A stretch of 48,201 nt of DNA from Clostridia bacterium (GTDB lineage Bacteria > Bacillota > Clostridia > Oscillospirales > CAG-272), in the NCBI GenBank assembly GCA_017623975.1, contig JAGANX010000049.1:1-48201 (forward strand). The letters are read 5' to 3'. The position numbers were made by a program, and so were the translations under genes. Under the pieces are notes generated by a model. It saw only the letters and a list, made by a program, of their open reading frames with translations, was not told where the DNA came from and searched no databases. Below, one piece after another: positions 1 to 8,152 of this stretch. Positions within the stretch are counted from its first letter, which is position 1, and each line of letters begins with the position of its first letter.

Positions 1-73
1 GGGGTCGAACCGATACGGTATCGCTACCACTGGATTTTGAGTCCAGCACGTCTGCCAATTCCATCACACCGGC
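1..73 (-). tRNA. tRNA-Leu (anticodon CAA), 3' end cut by window edge
   Basis: On the minus strand the sequence starts GCCGGTG, has a D-arm, and then an anticodon arm CTGGA-CTCAAAA-TCCAG whose loop gives anticodon CAA (reads UUG, leucine). A long variable arm follows, as expected of a class II tRNA such as tRNA-Leu, and then the T-arm with GGTTCGA. The 3' half of the acceptor stem lies outside the window. It lies downstream of the flavoprotein genes on the same strand. Confidence 0.93.
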
Positions 74-139
74 TTATTTACTCGACTATTCTATCACAGT
101 TTTTTCAATTTTGCAATACCTTTTTTAAAATTTTTAAAA

Positions 140-361
140 TTATTTTTCTACGGTTTTTGTTGATACAAGATTAATGCCCTTTTCGGTGAAATTACGCAGA
201 ACTATATCCCCTGCAACTATTGGTGCTTTTAGTTGAAGCTTTGATATTCTTTTCATAGCTTTTTTCAATTTTTCATCCGATATGGGCTTATCGGTTTTAA
301 CGGGCAAAAGATGTGATGTTTCACTCGTTATTTTTACCGTAGTTGTCAATATCATTTCCAT
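140..361 (-). CDS. Short DUF1667-family protein without the Cys-rich N-terminus
   Basis: This 73-residue protein matches the C-terminal part of DUF1667, the small partner of GlpB-like FAD oxidoreductases: a TTTV start, then a LPVKTDKPIS segment and a KAPIVAGDIVLRN segment. Family members are usually about 120 residues and begin with CxxC-type cysteines that probably bind a metal or Fe-S centre. This protein has no cysteine at all. The start is supported by a GGAG ribosome binding site 7 nt upstream, and an in-frame TAA eight codons before the ATG rules out a longer version. It overlaps the 3' end of the oxidoreductase gene by 41 bp in another frame. Seen: a short ORF with a good RBS. Inferred: it is translated, but either lost its cluster domain or is a remnant. 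Confidence 0.72.
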   Translation of the reverse strand: MEMILTTTVKITSETSHLLPVKTDKPISDEKLKKAMKRISKLQLKAPIVAGDIVLRNFTEKGINLVSTKTVEK

Positions 362-1631
362 TCTTTTTCTCCGATGCGCAGATTACAATTTCTTTTGCTT
401 TTTCAAGCTCCTTTGCAAGGTCCTGTGTAATTAATATTTTACCCGTTTCGAGATAAGACATTTTTCCTTTTTCACGTGTATATATTTCTTTTCCGTCACA
501 CTTTAAGGTAATCAAAAGATTGTCATATCTTCCGTTAACACGAAAATAAATAACACTACCCTCCAAGCTCTCATCATAAACATCAAGATGCTGCGGAACA
601 GAATAAAGCACCCTGTCCCCATTCTTTATTCTTATTACATTTTTAGGCTTTTCCATTTCCTTGTTAAAATACTTACATATGGAGCTGGCAACTATCAGCG
701 CTTCTTCAACAATGTAGTCAACAAGATCATGTATTCTAACCGCGTTTCCACAAGTAAAAACACCTTTTACATTCGTTTCAAAGTACTGGTTAACATATGC
801 CCCTCTTGTACGAGTATCAAGCCTTATACCTGTCTCCTTAATAATTTCATTTTCGGGCACAAGACCGCACTGATAAACAAATGAATCACACTTGATTTTT
901 TTGGCAGTACCCTTTATAGCCTTGCCTCGCTTATCTACATGTGCAATTTCAACCGCCTCTATTCTTTCTTTACCAAATATTTTAGTGACGGTATGGGAGC
1001 AGTAAAGAGGGATGCCGAAATCCTGTAAGCACTCCTTATATTTCTCATCCGAGCCCTCAACATATTCCTTCGGCTCACAAACGCAGATAACACGACCACC
1101 CTCAATTGTAAGACGGCGCGCCACTATCATTGCAAGGTCACCCGAGCCTAAAACCACTGTCTTCTTTCCCGGCATATAGCCCTTAATATTAACTATCCTT
1201 TGCACCGCACCTGCTGAAAATACACCTGCCGGTCTGGTTCCGCCGATTTGCAAGGCACCCTTCGTTTTTTCACGACAGCCCATAGCAAGCACTATTGCCT
1301 CAGCCTTTATGGTGCAATAGCCGTATGTTGGGGACACTAACCTAATCCGTTTGCTTTTATCAACGGACAAAACCGTTGAATTTGTTACACACTCAATACC
1401 CAACTGCCTTATTCCATCCGACAGTATAGAGGCAAGCTCCGTACCCGTTATTACCTCATCAAGATAACTCTTGCCAAAGCCTGAATGGATACACTGGTTA
1501 AGCGTACCGCCAATTTCACTGTCACGCTCAATTATTAAAATGTCACTTGGCTCTATTCCGTTTTGACAGCAGCATAAGGCACATATAAGACCGGCAGGAC
1601 CCGAGCCTATAATAACTATCTTCTTTTTCAT
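321..1631 (-). CDS. GlpB-like FAD/NAD-dependent oxidoreductase
   Basis: This 436-residue pyridine-nucleotide-disulphide-type flavoprotein has an N-terminal FAD Rossmann motif GSGPAG (residues 9-14), a GGTLNQCIHSGFG segment typical of the GlpB/NADH-dehydrogenase-like group, and a second nucleotide fold with GSGDLA near residue 160. It also has the C-terminal FAD-binding CGNAVR segment. In Clostridia this gene normally stands between a GlpA-like dehydrogenase and DUF1667, as here, and the set is thought to oxidise glycerol-3-phosphate or a similar 2-hydroxy compound and pass electrons on. It starts 8 bp after the GlpA-like stop, so it is operonic. The substrate cannot be read from the sequence; no glpK or glpF is nearby. 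Confidence 0.88.
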   Translation of the reverse strand: MKKKIVIIGSGPAGLICALCCCQNGIEPSDILIIERDSEIGGTLNQCIHSGFGKSYLDEVITGTELASILSDGIRQLGIECVTNSTVLSVDKSKRIRLVSPTYGYCTIKAEAIVLAMGCREKTKGALQIGGTRPAGVFSAGAVQRIVNIKGYMPGKKTVVLGSGDLAMIVARRLTIEGGRVICVCEPKEYVEGSDEKYKECLQDFGIPLYCSHTVTKIFGKERIEAVEIAHVDKRGKAIKGTAKKIKCDSFVYQCGLVPENEIIKETGIRLDTRTRGAYVNQYFETNVKGVFTCGNAVRIHDLVDYIVEEALIVASSICKYFNKEMEKPKNVIRIKNGDRVLYSVPQHLDVYDESLEGSVIYFRVNGRYDNLLITLKCDGKEIYTREKGKMSYLETGKILITQDLAKELEKAKEIVICASEKKNGNDIDNYGKNNE

Positions 1632-1639
1632 TTATTATC

Positions 1640-3094
1640 TCACTTAGTTTTTCTTAAAAGAAGGTTGGAATTTGATGCAAATTTCTTAACCTCTGTTAAT
1701 TGAATATTGTATTCATCAGCTATCAATTCCGCAATTCTTGCACGGCAATAATTACCTTGACACCTTCCCATGCCTGCACGGGTGCGGCGCTTAACCATAT
1801 CAATGGTGTGCGCAGGAATAGGACGCCTTATTGCGTTTACAATATCGCCCTCAGTCACCATTTCGCATCTGCAAACAACCTTGGCATACCTTTGGTCCTG
1901 CTTTATCGCTTCTACTCTTTCCTTTTCATCCATTTCGTAAAAAAGCTTACAGTTACCGTCTTTGGTTCTTGTAGGTATATATTCTTCGTTTTCACGTAGC
2001 TCTAAGCCGCAATTTTTAAGAATATCAAGAACATATTCTCCAATCGCAGGAGAAGAAGCAAGACCGGGAGACTCTATTCCCGCTACGTGAATGAAGTTTT
2101 TAAATTTATTTGACTCCTGAATATAAAAATCTCCATTTGTAGGAGTTGCACGCACTCCTGCAAAGGTTGTAATAGTAGCATCAAGATTTATGCTTGGAAC
2201 TATTATTTTTGCACCCTCTGCAATTTCTTCAAGCCCCTCCTCGGTTACGCTTGTATCCATTTTAGACTCAACAATGTTTGCATTGGGTCCGACAATAATA
2301 TTACCGTCAACCGTTGGTGAAATTAGAATACCCTTTCCCTTTTCACTGGGTGTAACAAATATTGTATGAGATGCGGTTTTGCGCTCCGCCTTATCAAGAA
2401 GCATATATTCGCCACGACGTGGAATTATATCAAACGGTAGCTTTTCTCCTACCATGCCTGCAATTTCATCAACAAATAAGCCTGCCGCATTAACAATATA
2501 TTTGCCGCGAACACGCTTTTTGCCATCCATCACAGTATAATATTCACCGTCATAATCAATTTTTGAAGCCTTAAATTCAAAATAAAAATCCGTGCCGTTA
2601 GTAGCGGCATTTTCACAAAGCGCATACGCCAAATCATAAGGGCAGACAATTCCTGCGCTGGGCGCCCACAAGGCATACTTTGCATCGGGAGAAACCCTCG
2701 GCTCCATTTCGTGCAAGCGCTTACCGTCAATAATTTCCAAATTCGGCACACCGTTAACCTCTCCGCGAGCCATCAAAAGCTTTAAATGCTTCAAATCCTG
2801 CTCGGTAAAACCGATAACCAATGAGCCGCACCTTGAATAATGAACGCCTAATTGCTTTGCGATTTCTTCCATCATTTCACAGCCGCGAACATTCAATTTT
2901 GCTTTAAGCGTACCTTCCTTTGCATCGTACCCAGCGTGAACAATTGCTGAATTAGCACGGGTTGAGCTTGAAGCCACGTCAATACCTGCCTCCACCACTG
3001 CAACCCTAACATCATATTTTGCCAACTGATACGCAACCATGGCGCCCGAAATTCCGGCGCCTATTATAACAACATCGTAAGATGTAATAGACAT
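1640..3094 (-). CDS. GlpA-like FAD-dependent dehydrogenase with C-terminal BFD [2Fe-2S] domain
   Basis: This 484-residue protein has an N-terminal DAO-type FAD fold (GAGISGA near residue 12) and the ANSAIVHAGYD segment common to GlpA/LhgO-type proteins. A C-terminal bacterioferritin-associated-ferredoxin-like domain carries CRC and CQGNYC, four cysteines that would hold a [2Fe-2S] cluster. The closest families are anaerobic glycerol-3-phosphate dehydrogenase subunit A and L-2-hydroxyglutarate oxidase-like enzymes; the next two genes (GlpB-like and DUF1667) favour the former type. The start has a GGAGG site 8 nt upstream. It is the first gene of the operon. Family is clear, substrate is inferred. 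Confidence 0.88.
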   Translation of the reverse strand: MSITSYDVVIIGAGISGAMVAYQLAKYDVRVAVVEAGIDVASSSTRANSAIVHAGYDAKEGTLKAKLNVRGCEMMEEIAKQLGVHYSRCGSLVIGFTEQDLKHLKLLMARGEVNGVPNLEIIDGKRLHEMEPRVSPDAKYALWAPSAGIVCPYDLAYALCENAATNGTDFYFEFKASKIDYDGEYYTVMDGKKRVRGKYIVNAAGLFVDEIAGMVGEKLPFDIIPRRGEYMLLDKAERKTASHTIFVTPSEKGKGILISPTVDGNIIVGPNANIVESKMDTSVTEEGLEEIAEGAKIIVPSINLDATITTFAGVRATPTNGDFYIQESNKFKNFIHVAGIESPGLASSPAIGEYVLDILKNCGLELRENEEYIPTRTKDGNCKLFYEMDEKERVEAIKQDQRYAKVVCRCEMVTEGDIVNAIRRPIPAHTIDMVKRRTRAGMGRCQGNYCRARIAELIADEYNIQLTEVKKFASNSNLLLRKTK

Positions 3095-3132
3095 AAAATA
3101 CCTCCAAAAATATAAAATGCACAGGTATATTC

Positions 3133-3159
3133 ATTATATATTTTACCACATTGTGTCAA
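3133..3159 (-). promoter_or_regulatory. Candidate promoter of the GlpA-like operon
   Basis: On the minus strand TTGACA (3154-3159) and TATAAT (3133-3138) both match consensus perfectly, but the spacer is 15 bp, shorter than the ideal 17. It lies about 40 bp before the GlpA-like start. The short spacer could mean a weak or regulated promoter. Confidence 0.45.
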
Positions 3160-3176
3160 TTTTTTCAACCCTATAC

Positions 3177-3205
3177 TTGATTATTACTTTAAAATATGAT
3201 ATCAT
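3177..3205 (+). promoter_or_regulatory. Promoter of mrnC
   Basis: TTGATT (3177-3182), 17-bp spacer, TATCAT (3200-3205), 31 bp before the mrnC start. It is divergent from the GlpA-like operon promoter. Confidence 0.6.
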
Positions 3206-3236
3206 ATCAACGTGTATTAAAACATGGGGTGATTTT

Positions 3237-3614
3237 ATGGACTTTTTTCAACTTAATGCAGGCGCTCTTGCGTATTTAGGTGATGCCGTGCTTGAAGCTT
3301 TAATAAGGGAGGCTCTTATCTTAAAGGGGCTTCAAAAATCTGCTAATTTAAACAAGGAAGCATTGAAATACGTTACTGCTGTTAACCAGTGCTTAGCATT
3401 CAAAAACATACAAGAAGCTTTAACAGAAGATGAAGGTGCTATTTTCAACCGTGGCAAAAACTGCTCCCATTTAAACATTCCAAAAAGTGCTTCTCCTGTT
3501 GAGTATAAAACCGCAACAGGCTTTGAGGCTATTTTCGGATACTTGCATTTAAAAAAAGACACCCAAAGAATTAAAGAGCTTTTTTCCATGGCATACCCTG
3601 ATATTGACAACTAA
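3237..3614 (+). CDS. mrnC: Mini-ribonuclease III
   Basis: This 125-residue protein is a lone RNase III catalytic domain without a dsRNA-binding domain, as in Mini-III, which matures 23S rRNA in Firmicutes. The signature AYLGDAVLEALIRE lies at residues 12-25, with D16 as the expected metal-binding aspartate. A second conserved stretch, GKNCSHLNIPKSASPVEYKTATGFEA, is typical of the family and includes the second acidic site. The start chosen here has GGGGTGA 4-5 nt upstream; an in-frame start 120 bp earlier would cross the promoter. In many Firmicutes mrnC sits between cysS and rlmB; here it stands alone with its own promoter and terminator. Confidence 0.93.
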   Translation: MDFFQLNAGALAYLGDAVLEALIREALILKGLQKSANLNKEALKYVTAVNQCLAFKNIQEALTEDEGAIFNRGKNCSHLNIPKSASPVEYKTATGFEAIFGYLHLKKDTQRIKELFSMAYPDIDN

Positions 3615-3639
3615 CAGAGGATTTTTCCTCTGTTTTTTT
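3615..3639 (+). terminator. Rho-independent terminator of mrnC
   Basis: A 7-bp stem CAGAGGA/TCCTCTG with a TTTT loop, followed by seven T. It begins directly after the stop codon. Confidence 0.9.
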
Positions 3640-3672
3640 ACACAAAATTCACATAAAAATTTTTACCATTCA

Positions 3673-3701
3673 TTGACATTATTTTTTTGCGGTGATATAA
3701 T
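3673..3701 (+). promoter_or_regulatory. Consensus promoter of the ABC exporter operon
   Basis: TTGACA (3673-3678), 17-bp spacer, TATAAT (3696-3701): a perfect vegetative consensus, leaving an untranslated leader of about 65 nt before the first ABC gene. Confidence 0.85.
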
Positions 3702-3771
3702 ATTTACGATTTAAGCACTGTTTAAGAATATTATCTTATGATGCGTGTTATCTTTATGAAAGGGTGATGTA

Positions 3772-5577
3772 ATGTTCAAAAATTTACGGCAGCTCGCTTC
3801 TTATGTAGGAAAATACAAAATATACGCTATTTTAACGCCTATTATTGTTTCCTTAGAAGTTGTTATGGAGTGCCTTATTCCTTTTTTTACTGCTGATTTA
3901 ATCACTTATGTTCAGCAAAAATACGTTGTCAGCGACGCAATTCTTACAAAATGGTTTATTTCATTTGTAGAATCTATAATTCCGGGTAAGCCGTTGGCTG
4001 TTGTTGGCGGTTATTGTATTCTTTTGATACTGATGGCGCTTACCTCTCTTACCTTTGGCGCGGTTGCCGGCATTACCTGTTCAAAGGCATCCTGCGGCTT
4101 TGCTAAGAACTTGCGAACTGAGCTTTTTAACAAAACTCAGGATTTTTCATTTGAAAATATTGACAAATTCTCAACATCCAGCTTAGTAACAAGATTAACA
4201 ACTGACGTTACAAACGTACAGCAATCCTTTATGATGATTATAAGAACCGCTATCCGTTCACCGCTTATGTTCATTTTCTCAATTTTAATGGCATTTATTC
4301 GCGGCGGTTCTATGGCGCTTATTTTTGTTGTAGTTATTCCTGTTTTACTTTTCGGCTTGATTTTCATTGCAAAAAAAGCAATGCCGATTTTCAAAAAGGT
4401 ATTCAAAAAATACGATGCTCTTAATGCATCCATACAGGAAAACGTACACGGTATGAGAGTTGTTAAGTCCTTCGTGCGTGAGGACCATGAGAGTGATAAA
4501 TTTGGAACCGCCTCACAAAACGTGGCAAACGACTTTGTAAGAGCTGATAAAATCCTTGCCTTCAACAATCCCCTTATGCTCCTTTGCATGTATGCGGTTA
4601 TGACATTTGTTTGTCTTTTTGGTTCACAGGCAATTGTTAAGGGCGATATTATAATTGGTGAATTTTCTGCACTTTTAACCTATGGCATGCAAATACTTAT
4701 GAGCCTTATGATGCTTTCCATGATTTTCGTTATGATAACCATGTCGGCAGAATGTGCTAAGCGTATTTGCGAGGTGCTAAACGAGGATGCTACTATAAAA
4801 AATCCTCCATCACCTGTATATGAAGTAGAAAACGGCGATATTGATTTTGTAAACGTTAGCTTTAAGTATTCCGAGCGTGCCGAAAGATATGCACTTTCTG
4901 ATGTGAATTTGCATATTAAGTCAGGTCAAACTGTGGGTATAATAGGCGGAACAGGAAGTGCAAAATCAACTCTTGTTCAGCTTATACCAAGGCTTTACGA
5001 TACAACCGTTGGACAGGTTTTGGTTGGCGGAAAGGACGTACGGGATTATGATATTGTTTCTTTGCGTGACAGCGTTAGCGTTGTTCTGCAAAAAAACGTA
5101 CTTTTTTCCGGTACTATTAAAGATAATTTACGTTGGGGTAACGAAAACGCAACTGATGCGGAAATGGAGAGGGTATGCACCCTGGCCTGTGCCGATGAGT
5201 TTATAAAAACCTTCCCCGATAAATATGACACCTATATTGAGCAAGGCGGTACTAATGTTTCAGGCGGACAAAAGCAGAGGCTTTGCATTGCAAGGGCACT
5301 TTTGAAAAAGCCTAAAATTCTCATTCTTGATGACTCCACAAGTGCAGTTGACACAAGAACAGATGCTATGATAAGAAAAGCATTTGCACAAGAAATACCA
5401 AACACAACAAAAATTATTATTGCACAAAGAATTTCCAGCGTTGAGGATGCAGACCTTATTGTTGTACTTGATGACGGTAAAATTGATAGCATTGGTACGC
5501 ACAGTGAATTAATTAAAGACAATGCGATTTATAAGGAGATATATGAATCACAAACGAAAGGGGGTAAAATGGAATGA
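3772..5577 (+). CDS. ABC exporter, degenerate-site half-transporter
   Basis: This 601-residue half-transporter has an N-terminal six-helix membrane domain (about residues 15-330) and a C-terminal ATPase domain. Its own ATP site is degenerate in three places: Walker A reads GGTGSAKST with A397 for glycine, Walker B ends in D521 where the catalytic glutamate should be (ILILDDSTSAVD), and the H-loop has Q552 for histidine (IIIAQR). The signature NVSGGQ is intact and should serve the partner's active site. This is the pattern of heterodimeric exporters such as BmrC/BmrD and TM287/288. The stop overlaps the next start by 4 bp (ATGA), so the two subunits are probably translationally coupled. Substrate unknown: drug, peptide or lipid. 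Confidence 0.93.
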   Translation: MFKNLRQLASYVGKYKIYAILTPIIVSLEVVMECLIPFFTADLITYVQQKYVVSDAILTKWFISFVESIIPGKPLAVVGGYCILLILMALTSLTFGAVAGITCSKASCGFAKNLRTELFNKTQDFSFENIDKFSTSSLVTRLTTDVTNVQQSFMMIIRTAIRSPLMFIFSILMAFIRGGSMALIFVVVIPVLLFGLIFIAKKAMPIFKKVFKKYDALNASIQENVHGMRVVKSFVREDHESDKFGTASQNVANDFVRADKILAFNNPLMLLCMYAVMTFVCLFGSQAIVKGDIIIGEFSALLTYGMQILMSLMMLSMIFVMITMSAECAKRICEVLNEDATIKNPPSPVYEVENGDIDFVNVSFKYSERAERYALSDVNLHIKSGQTVGIIGGTGSAKSTLVQLIPRLYDTTVGQVLVGGKDVRDYDIVSLRDSVSVVLQKNVLFSGTIKDNLRWGNENATDAEMERVCTLACADEFIKTFPDKYDTYIEQGGTNVSGGQKQRLCIARALLKKPKILILDDSTSAVDTRTDAMIRKAFAQEIPNTTKIIIAQRISSVEDADLIVVLDDGKIDSIGTHSELIKDNAIYKEIYESQTKGGKME

Positions 5578-7535
5578 GCAGACCAATTGCTAACCCCCGT
5601 GGTCCTAAGATGGGCAGACCTACCCGTAAGGCTAAAAAGGGTACTTTTAAAAGACTGATTAGCTATGTTTTTAAGTACTACAAGCTTCCCTTTGTTCTTG
5701 TTCTTGTTTGTATTGGTATAAATGCCTTTGCAACCGCTTTACCCGGTATTTTTCAGCAAAAGGTGTTGGAAGCTGCTGAGACAGGTCTTGGTCTTGTAAG
5801 CAGCGGGAATTCTGTTGAATTTGCATTAGACTCCGTTGTGCCTACAATTGTTTCCGCTGTTGCTGTTCTTATCGTAATATATGTACTCGGTCTTGTCGCC
5901 GCATTCGTTCAAACAAGAACCATGGCTGTTATAACCCAAGGCTTCTTGCACAAAATGCGTACAATTATGTTTGGCAAAATGCAGCGTCTGCCAATTAAAT
6001 ATTTTGATACCCATAAGCATGGCGACATTATGTCATATTACACAAACGATATTGACACGCTGCGTCAGCTTATTTCCCAGTCTTTACCCCAAATTATCAC
6101 CTCAGCAATAATTCTTGTAACCGTTCTTTCAATTATGCTATATTTTAGCCTTTGGCTTACTCTGGTTGTTGTTTTTGGTGCTGTACTAATGGTAATCACA
6201 TCAAAATTTATCGGTGGCGGCGGTGCCAAATACTTTATAAAGCAACAGCAAGCTCTTGGTAAATGCGAAGGCTATATTGAGGAAATGATTAACGGTCAAA
6301 AGGTAGTTAAGGTTTTCAACCATGAGCCAAAAAGCAAAGAAGAATTTGACAGATTAAATTCTCAGCTTTGCAATGACGCAACTACTGCTAACAAATTTGC
6401 AAATACTCTTATGCCCATAATTAACAACTTAGGTCATATTTTGTATGTGCTTCTTGTTTTTACCGGTACCATTCTCTACTTCTTTGATGTTCCAAACATT
6501 TCTTTCTCCGGACAAGACCTAAACATTGCAACTATTATTCCTTTTCTTGGAATGTCTAAGCAATTTACAAATAACGTTTCGCAGCTTTCACAGCAGGCAA
6601 ACGCTATTATTATGGGTCTTGCAGGTGCTGACAGAATTTTTGAGTTAATTGACGAAGAACCGGAAACTGATGAAGGCTATGTAACACTTGTTGACGCAAA
6701 GTATGATGAAAACGGAAATATTATAGAAGCTGACAAGCACACAGGCATGTGGGCTTGGCGCCATCCACACTCTGCTGACGGTAGCGTTACTTATACTAAA
6801 TTAGAGGGGGACGTAAGGCTTAACGAGGTGGATTTCGGTTACGTAGAAAACAAAATTGTTTTGCACGATGTTTCTATTTACGCAAAGCCGGGACAAAAAA
6901 TCGCCTTTGTAGGTGCAACGGGTGCCGGTAAAACCACTATTACTAACCTTATAAACCGTTTTTACGACATTGCAGACGGTAAAATAAGATATGACGGCAT
7001 CAATATTAACAAAATTAAAAAGAGCGATTTAAGGCGTTCCTTAGGCGTTGTATTACAGGATGTAAATCTGTTTACCGGCACTGTAATGGATAATATCCGC
7101 TACGGTAAGCTTGATGCAACAGATGAGGAATGTATTGCGGCTGCAAAGCGTGCAAATGCCCACTCCTTTATCACTATGCTTCCTGACGGCTATAACACCG
7201 TTTTAAGCGGTAACGGTAGCGGACTTTCGCAAGGACAAAGACAGCTTATTTCAATTGCCCGTGCCGCAGTTGCCGACCCTCCTGTTATGATTCTTGACGA
7301 AGCAACCTCATCAATTGACACAAGAACCGAGGCAATTGTTTCCGCCGGTATGGATGCGCTTATGCAAGGACGAACCGTGTTTGTAATCGCCCACCGCTTA
7401 TCTACCATTAAAAATTCCGATGTTATTATGGTTCTTGATAAGGGTAGAATTATTGAACGTGGCTCTCACGATGATTTGATTGCACAAAGAGGCAAATATT
7501 ATCAGCTTTACACCGGTGCTTTTGAGCTCGAATAA
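5574..7535 (+). CDS. ABC exporter, catalytically intact half-transporter
   Basis: This 653-residue partner of the preceding gene has six predicted membrane helices (about residues 35-345) and a full ATPase: Walker A GATGAGKTT (447-455), signature LSQGQ (551-555), Walker B with catalytic E576 (MILDEATSSID) and H-loop H607. The slightly altered signature (Q for G) faces the degenerate site of the partner, so the pair has one consensus and one degenerate site. A charged linker with an inserted segment of about 50 residues (GMWAWRHPHSADGS) separates the membrane and ATPase domains. It ends at a long terminator. Confidence 0.94.
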   Translation: MSRPIANPRGPKMGRPTRKAKKGTFKRLISYVFKYYKLPFVLVLVCIGINAFATALPGIFQQKVLEAAETGLGLVSSGNSVEFALDSVVPTIVSAVAVLIVIYVLGLVAAFVQTRTMAVITQGFLHKMRTIMFGKMQRLPIKYFDTHKHGDIMSYYTNDIDTLRQLISQSLPQIITSAIILVTVLSIMLYFSLWLTLVVVFGAVLMVITSKFIGGGGAKYFIKQQQALGKCEGYIEEMINGQKVVKVFNHEPKSKEEFDRLNSQLCNDATTANKFANTLMPIINNLGHILYVLLVFTGTILYFFDVPNISFSGQDLNIATIIPFLGMSKQFTNNVSQLSQQANAIIMGLAGADRIFELIDEEPETDEGYVTLVDAKYDENGNIIEADKHTGMWAWRHPHSADGSVTYTKLEGDVRLNEVDFGYVENKIVLHDVSIYAKPGQKIAFVGATGAGKTTITNLINRFYDIADGKIRYDGININKIKKSDLRRSLGVVLQDVNLFTGTVMDNIRYGKLDATDEECIAAAKRANAHSFITMLPDGYNTVLSGNGSGLSQGQRQLISIARAAVADPPVMILDEATSSIDTRTEAIVSAGMDALMQGRTVFVIAHRLSTIKNSDVIMVLDKGRIIERGSHDDLIAQRGKYYQLYTGAFELE

Positions 7536-7536
7536 A

Positions 7537-7570
7537 CTAAAAAATGCTTGCGTTTGCAAGCATTTTTTAG
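7537..7570. terminator. Bidirectional terminator between convergent genes
   Basis: A perfect 15-bp stem (7537-7551 with 7556-7570) around a GTTT loop. The arms begin with A6 and end with T6, so it works in both directions: for the ABC exporter operon and for the convergent gene, whose stop codon lies inside the stem. Confidence 0.92.
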
Positions 7571-7998
7571 TTATATATTTGCAGTTCACTATCCTGCCCT
7601 ACTTGTACGAGGGCTTCCTTTTCCAAGTTAATCGGATCAAATAAATAATCAAAAATCTCAGCTTCAAAAATAGCACCAACCATCTTACTTTCCCTTTCTA
7701 TTAAGGTTGTGATGCATTGGTGATTTTTATGAAAATTTTCTACACTTTCCAAATCTACACAAGATATATCTAATGAATATACTAAGAAAAAACCTTCACC
7801 TAAGCTACCTTTAATTTTCACAAGCTTATCTCTTGTGCTTTCGCTTGGAAAACCGTTTATCTTAATAGCATCTATACCGTTTAACTTATAATACTCTGTA
7901 TCTATGCTTGAAAATGTTATAAATTTGCTATATCCGTAAGCAACAAAATGGTCGATTATTTTTTGGGGATTTTCCAAATCCAATATTACTACCTTCAT
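7567..7998 (-). CDS. Compact nucleotidyltransferase-like protein, probable pseudoenzyme
   Basis: This 143-residue protein can be read along glucose-1-phosphate cytidylyltransferase-type enzymes (RfbF, about 257 residues) almost end to end: MKVVIL for the MKAVIL start, then a PxKIIxHF...YG helix, GEGFFLVYSLDISCVDLES for the FCFTYGDGVSDVDI strand, NFHKNHQCITTL for EFHKSHGKLAT, and an acidic FDYLFDP stretch. The GGxGTR...KP nucleotide-binding signature is missing and the metal-binding GD is changed to SLD. The alignment is by eye. The start at 7998 has GGAG 8 nt upstream; the longer GTG start would lie inside that site. It is alone between two terminators. It may be a regulatory pseudoenzyme or a decaying gene; no frameshift is visible. 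Confidence 0.5.
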   Translation of the reverse strand: MKVVILDLENPQKIIDHFVAYGYSKFITFSSIDTEYYKLNGIDAIKINGFPSESTRDKLVKIKGSLGEGFFLVYSLDISCVDLESVENFHKNHQCITTLIERESKMVGAIFEAEIFDYLFDPINLEKEALVQVGQDSELQIYN

Positions 7999-8071
7999 TT
8001 TCCACACTCCTTTTTAGTTAGTATGGATATGAACCACAGACTTATTCAAAAAAGGGTGACACAATAACGAT

Positions 8072-8105
8072 AAAAAACAGGAATCTCAAAAAATTCCTGT
8101 TTTTT
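8072..8105 (-). terminator. Terminator after the cotH-like operon
   Basis: A 13-bp stem of AAAAAACAGGAAT and its complement around an 8-nt loop, with T6 on the minus strand. It lies about 50 bp after the CotH-family stop codon. Confidence 0.85.
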
Positions 8106-8152
8106 CGTATTCACTTGTAAAATAAGGATTGCTAATGTATTATCCCCTTAAA

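Noticed and set aside
321..450. Missing N-terminus of the DUF1667 protein hidden by a frameshift
   Set aside because: Upstream in-frame reading meets a TAA eight codons before the start, and no CxxC cluster appears at the end of the preceding gene.
3117..3236. Longer start for mrnC
   Set aside because: The extension would pass through the -35 and -10 boxes, lacks conservation with Mini-III, and the later ATG has a good GGGGTGA site.
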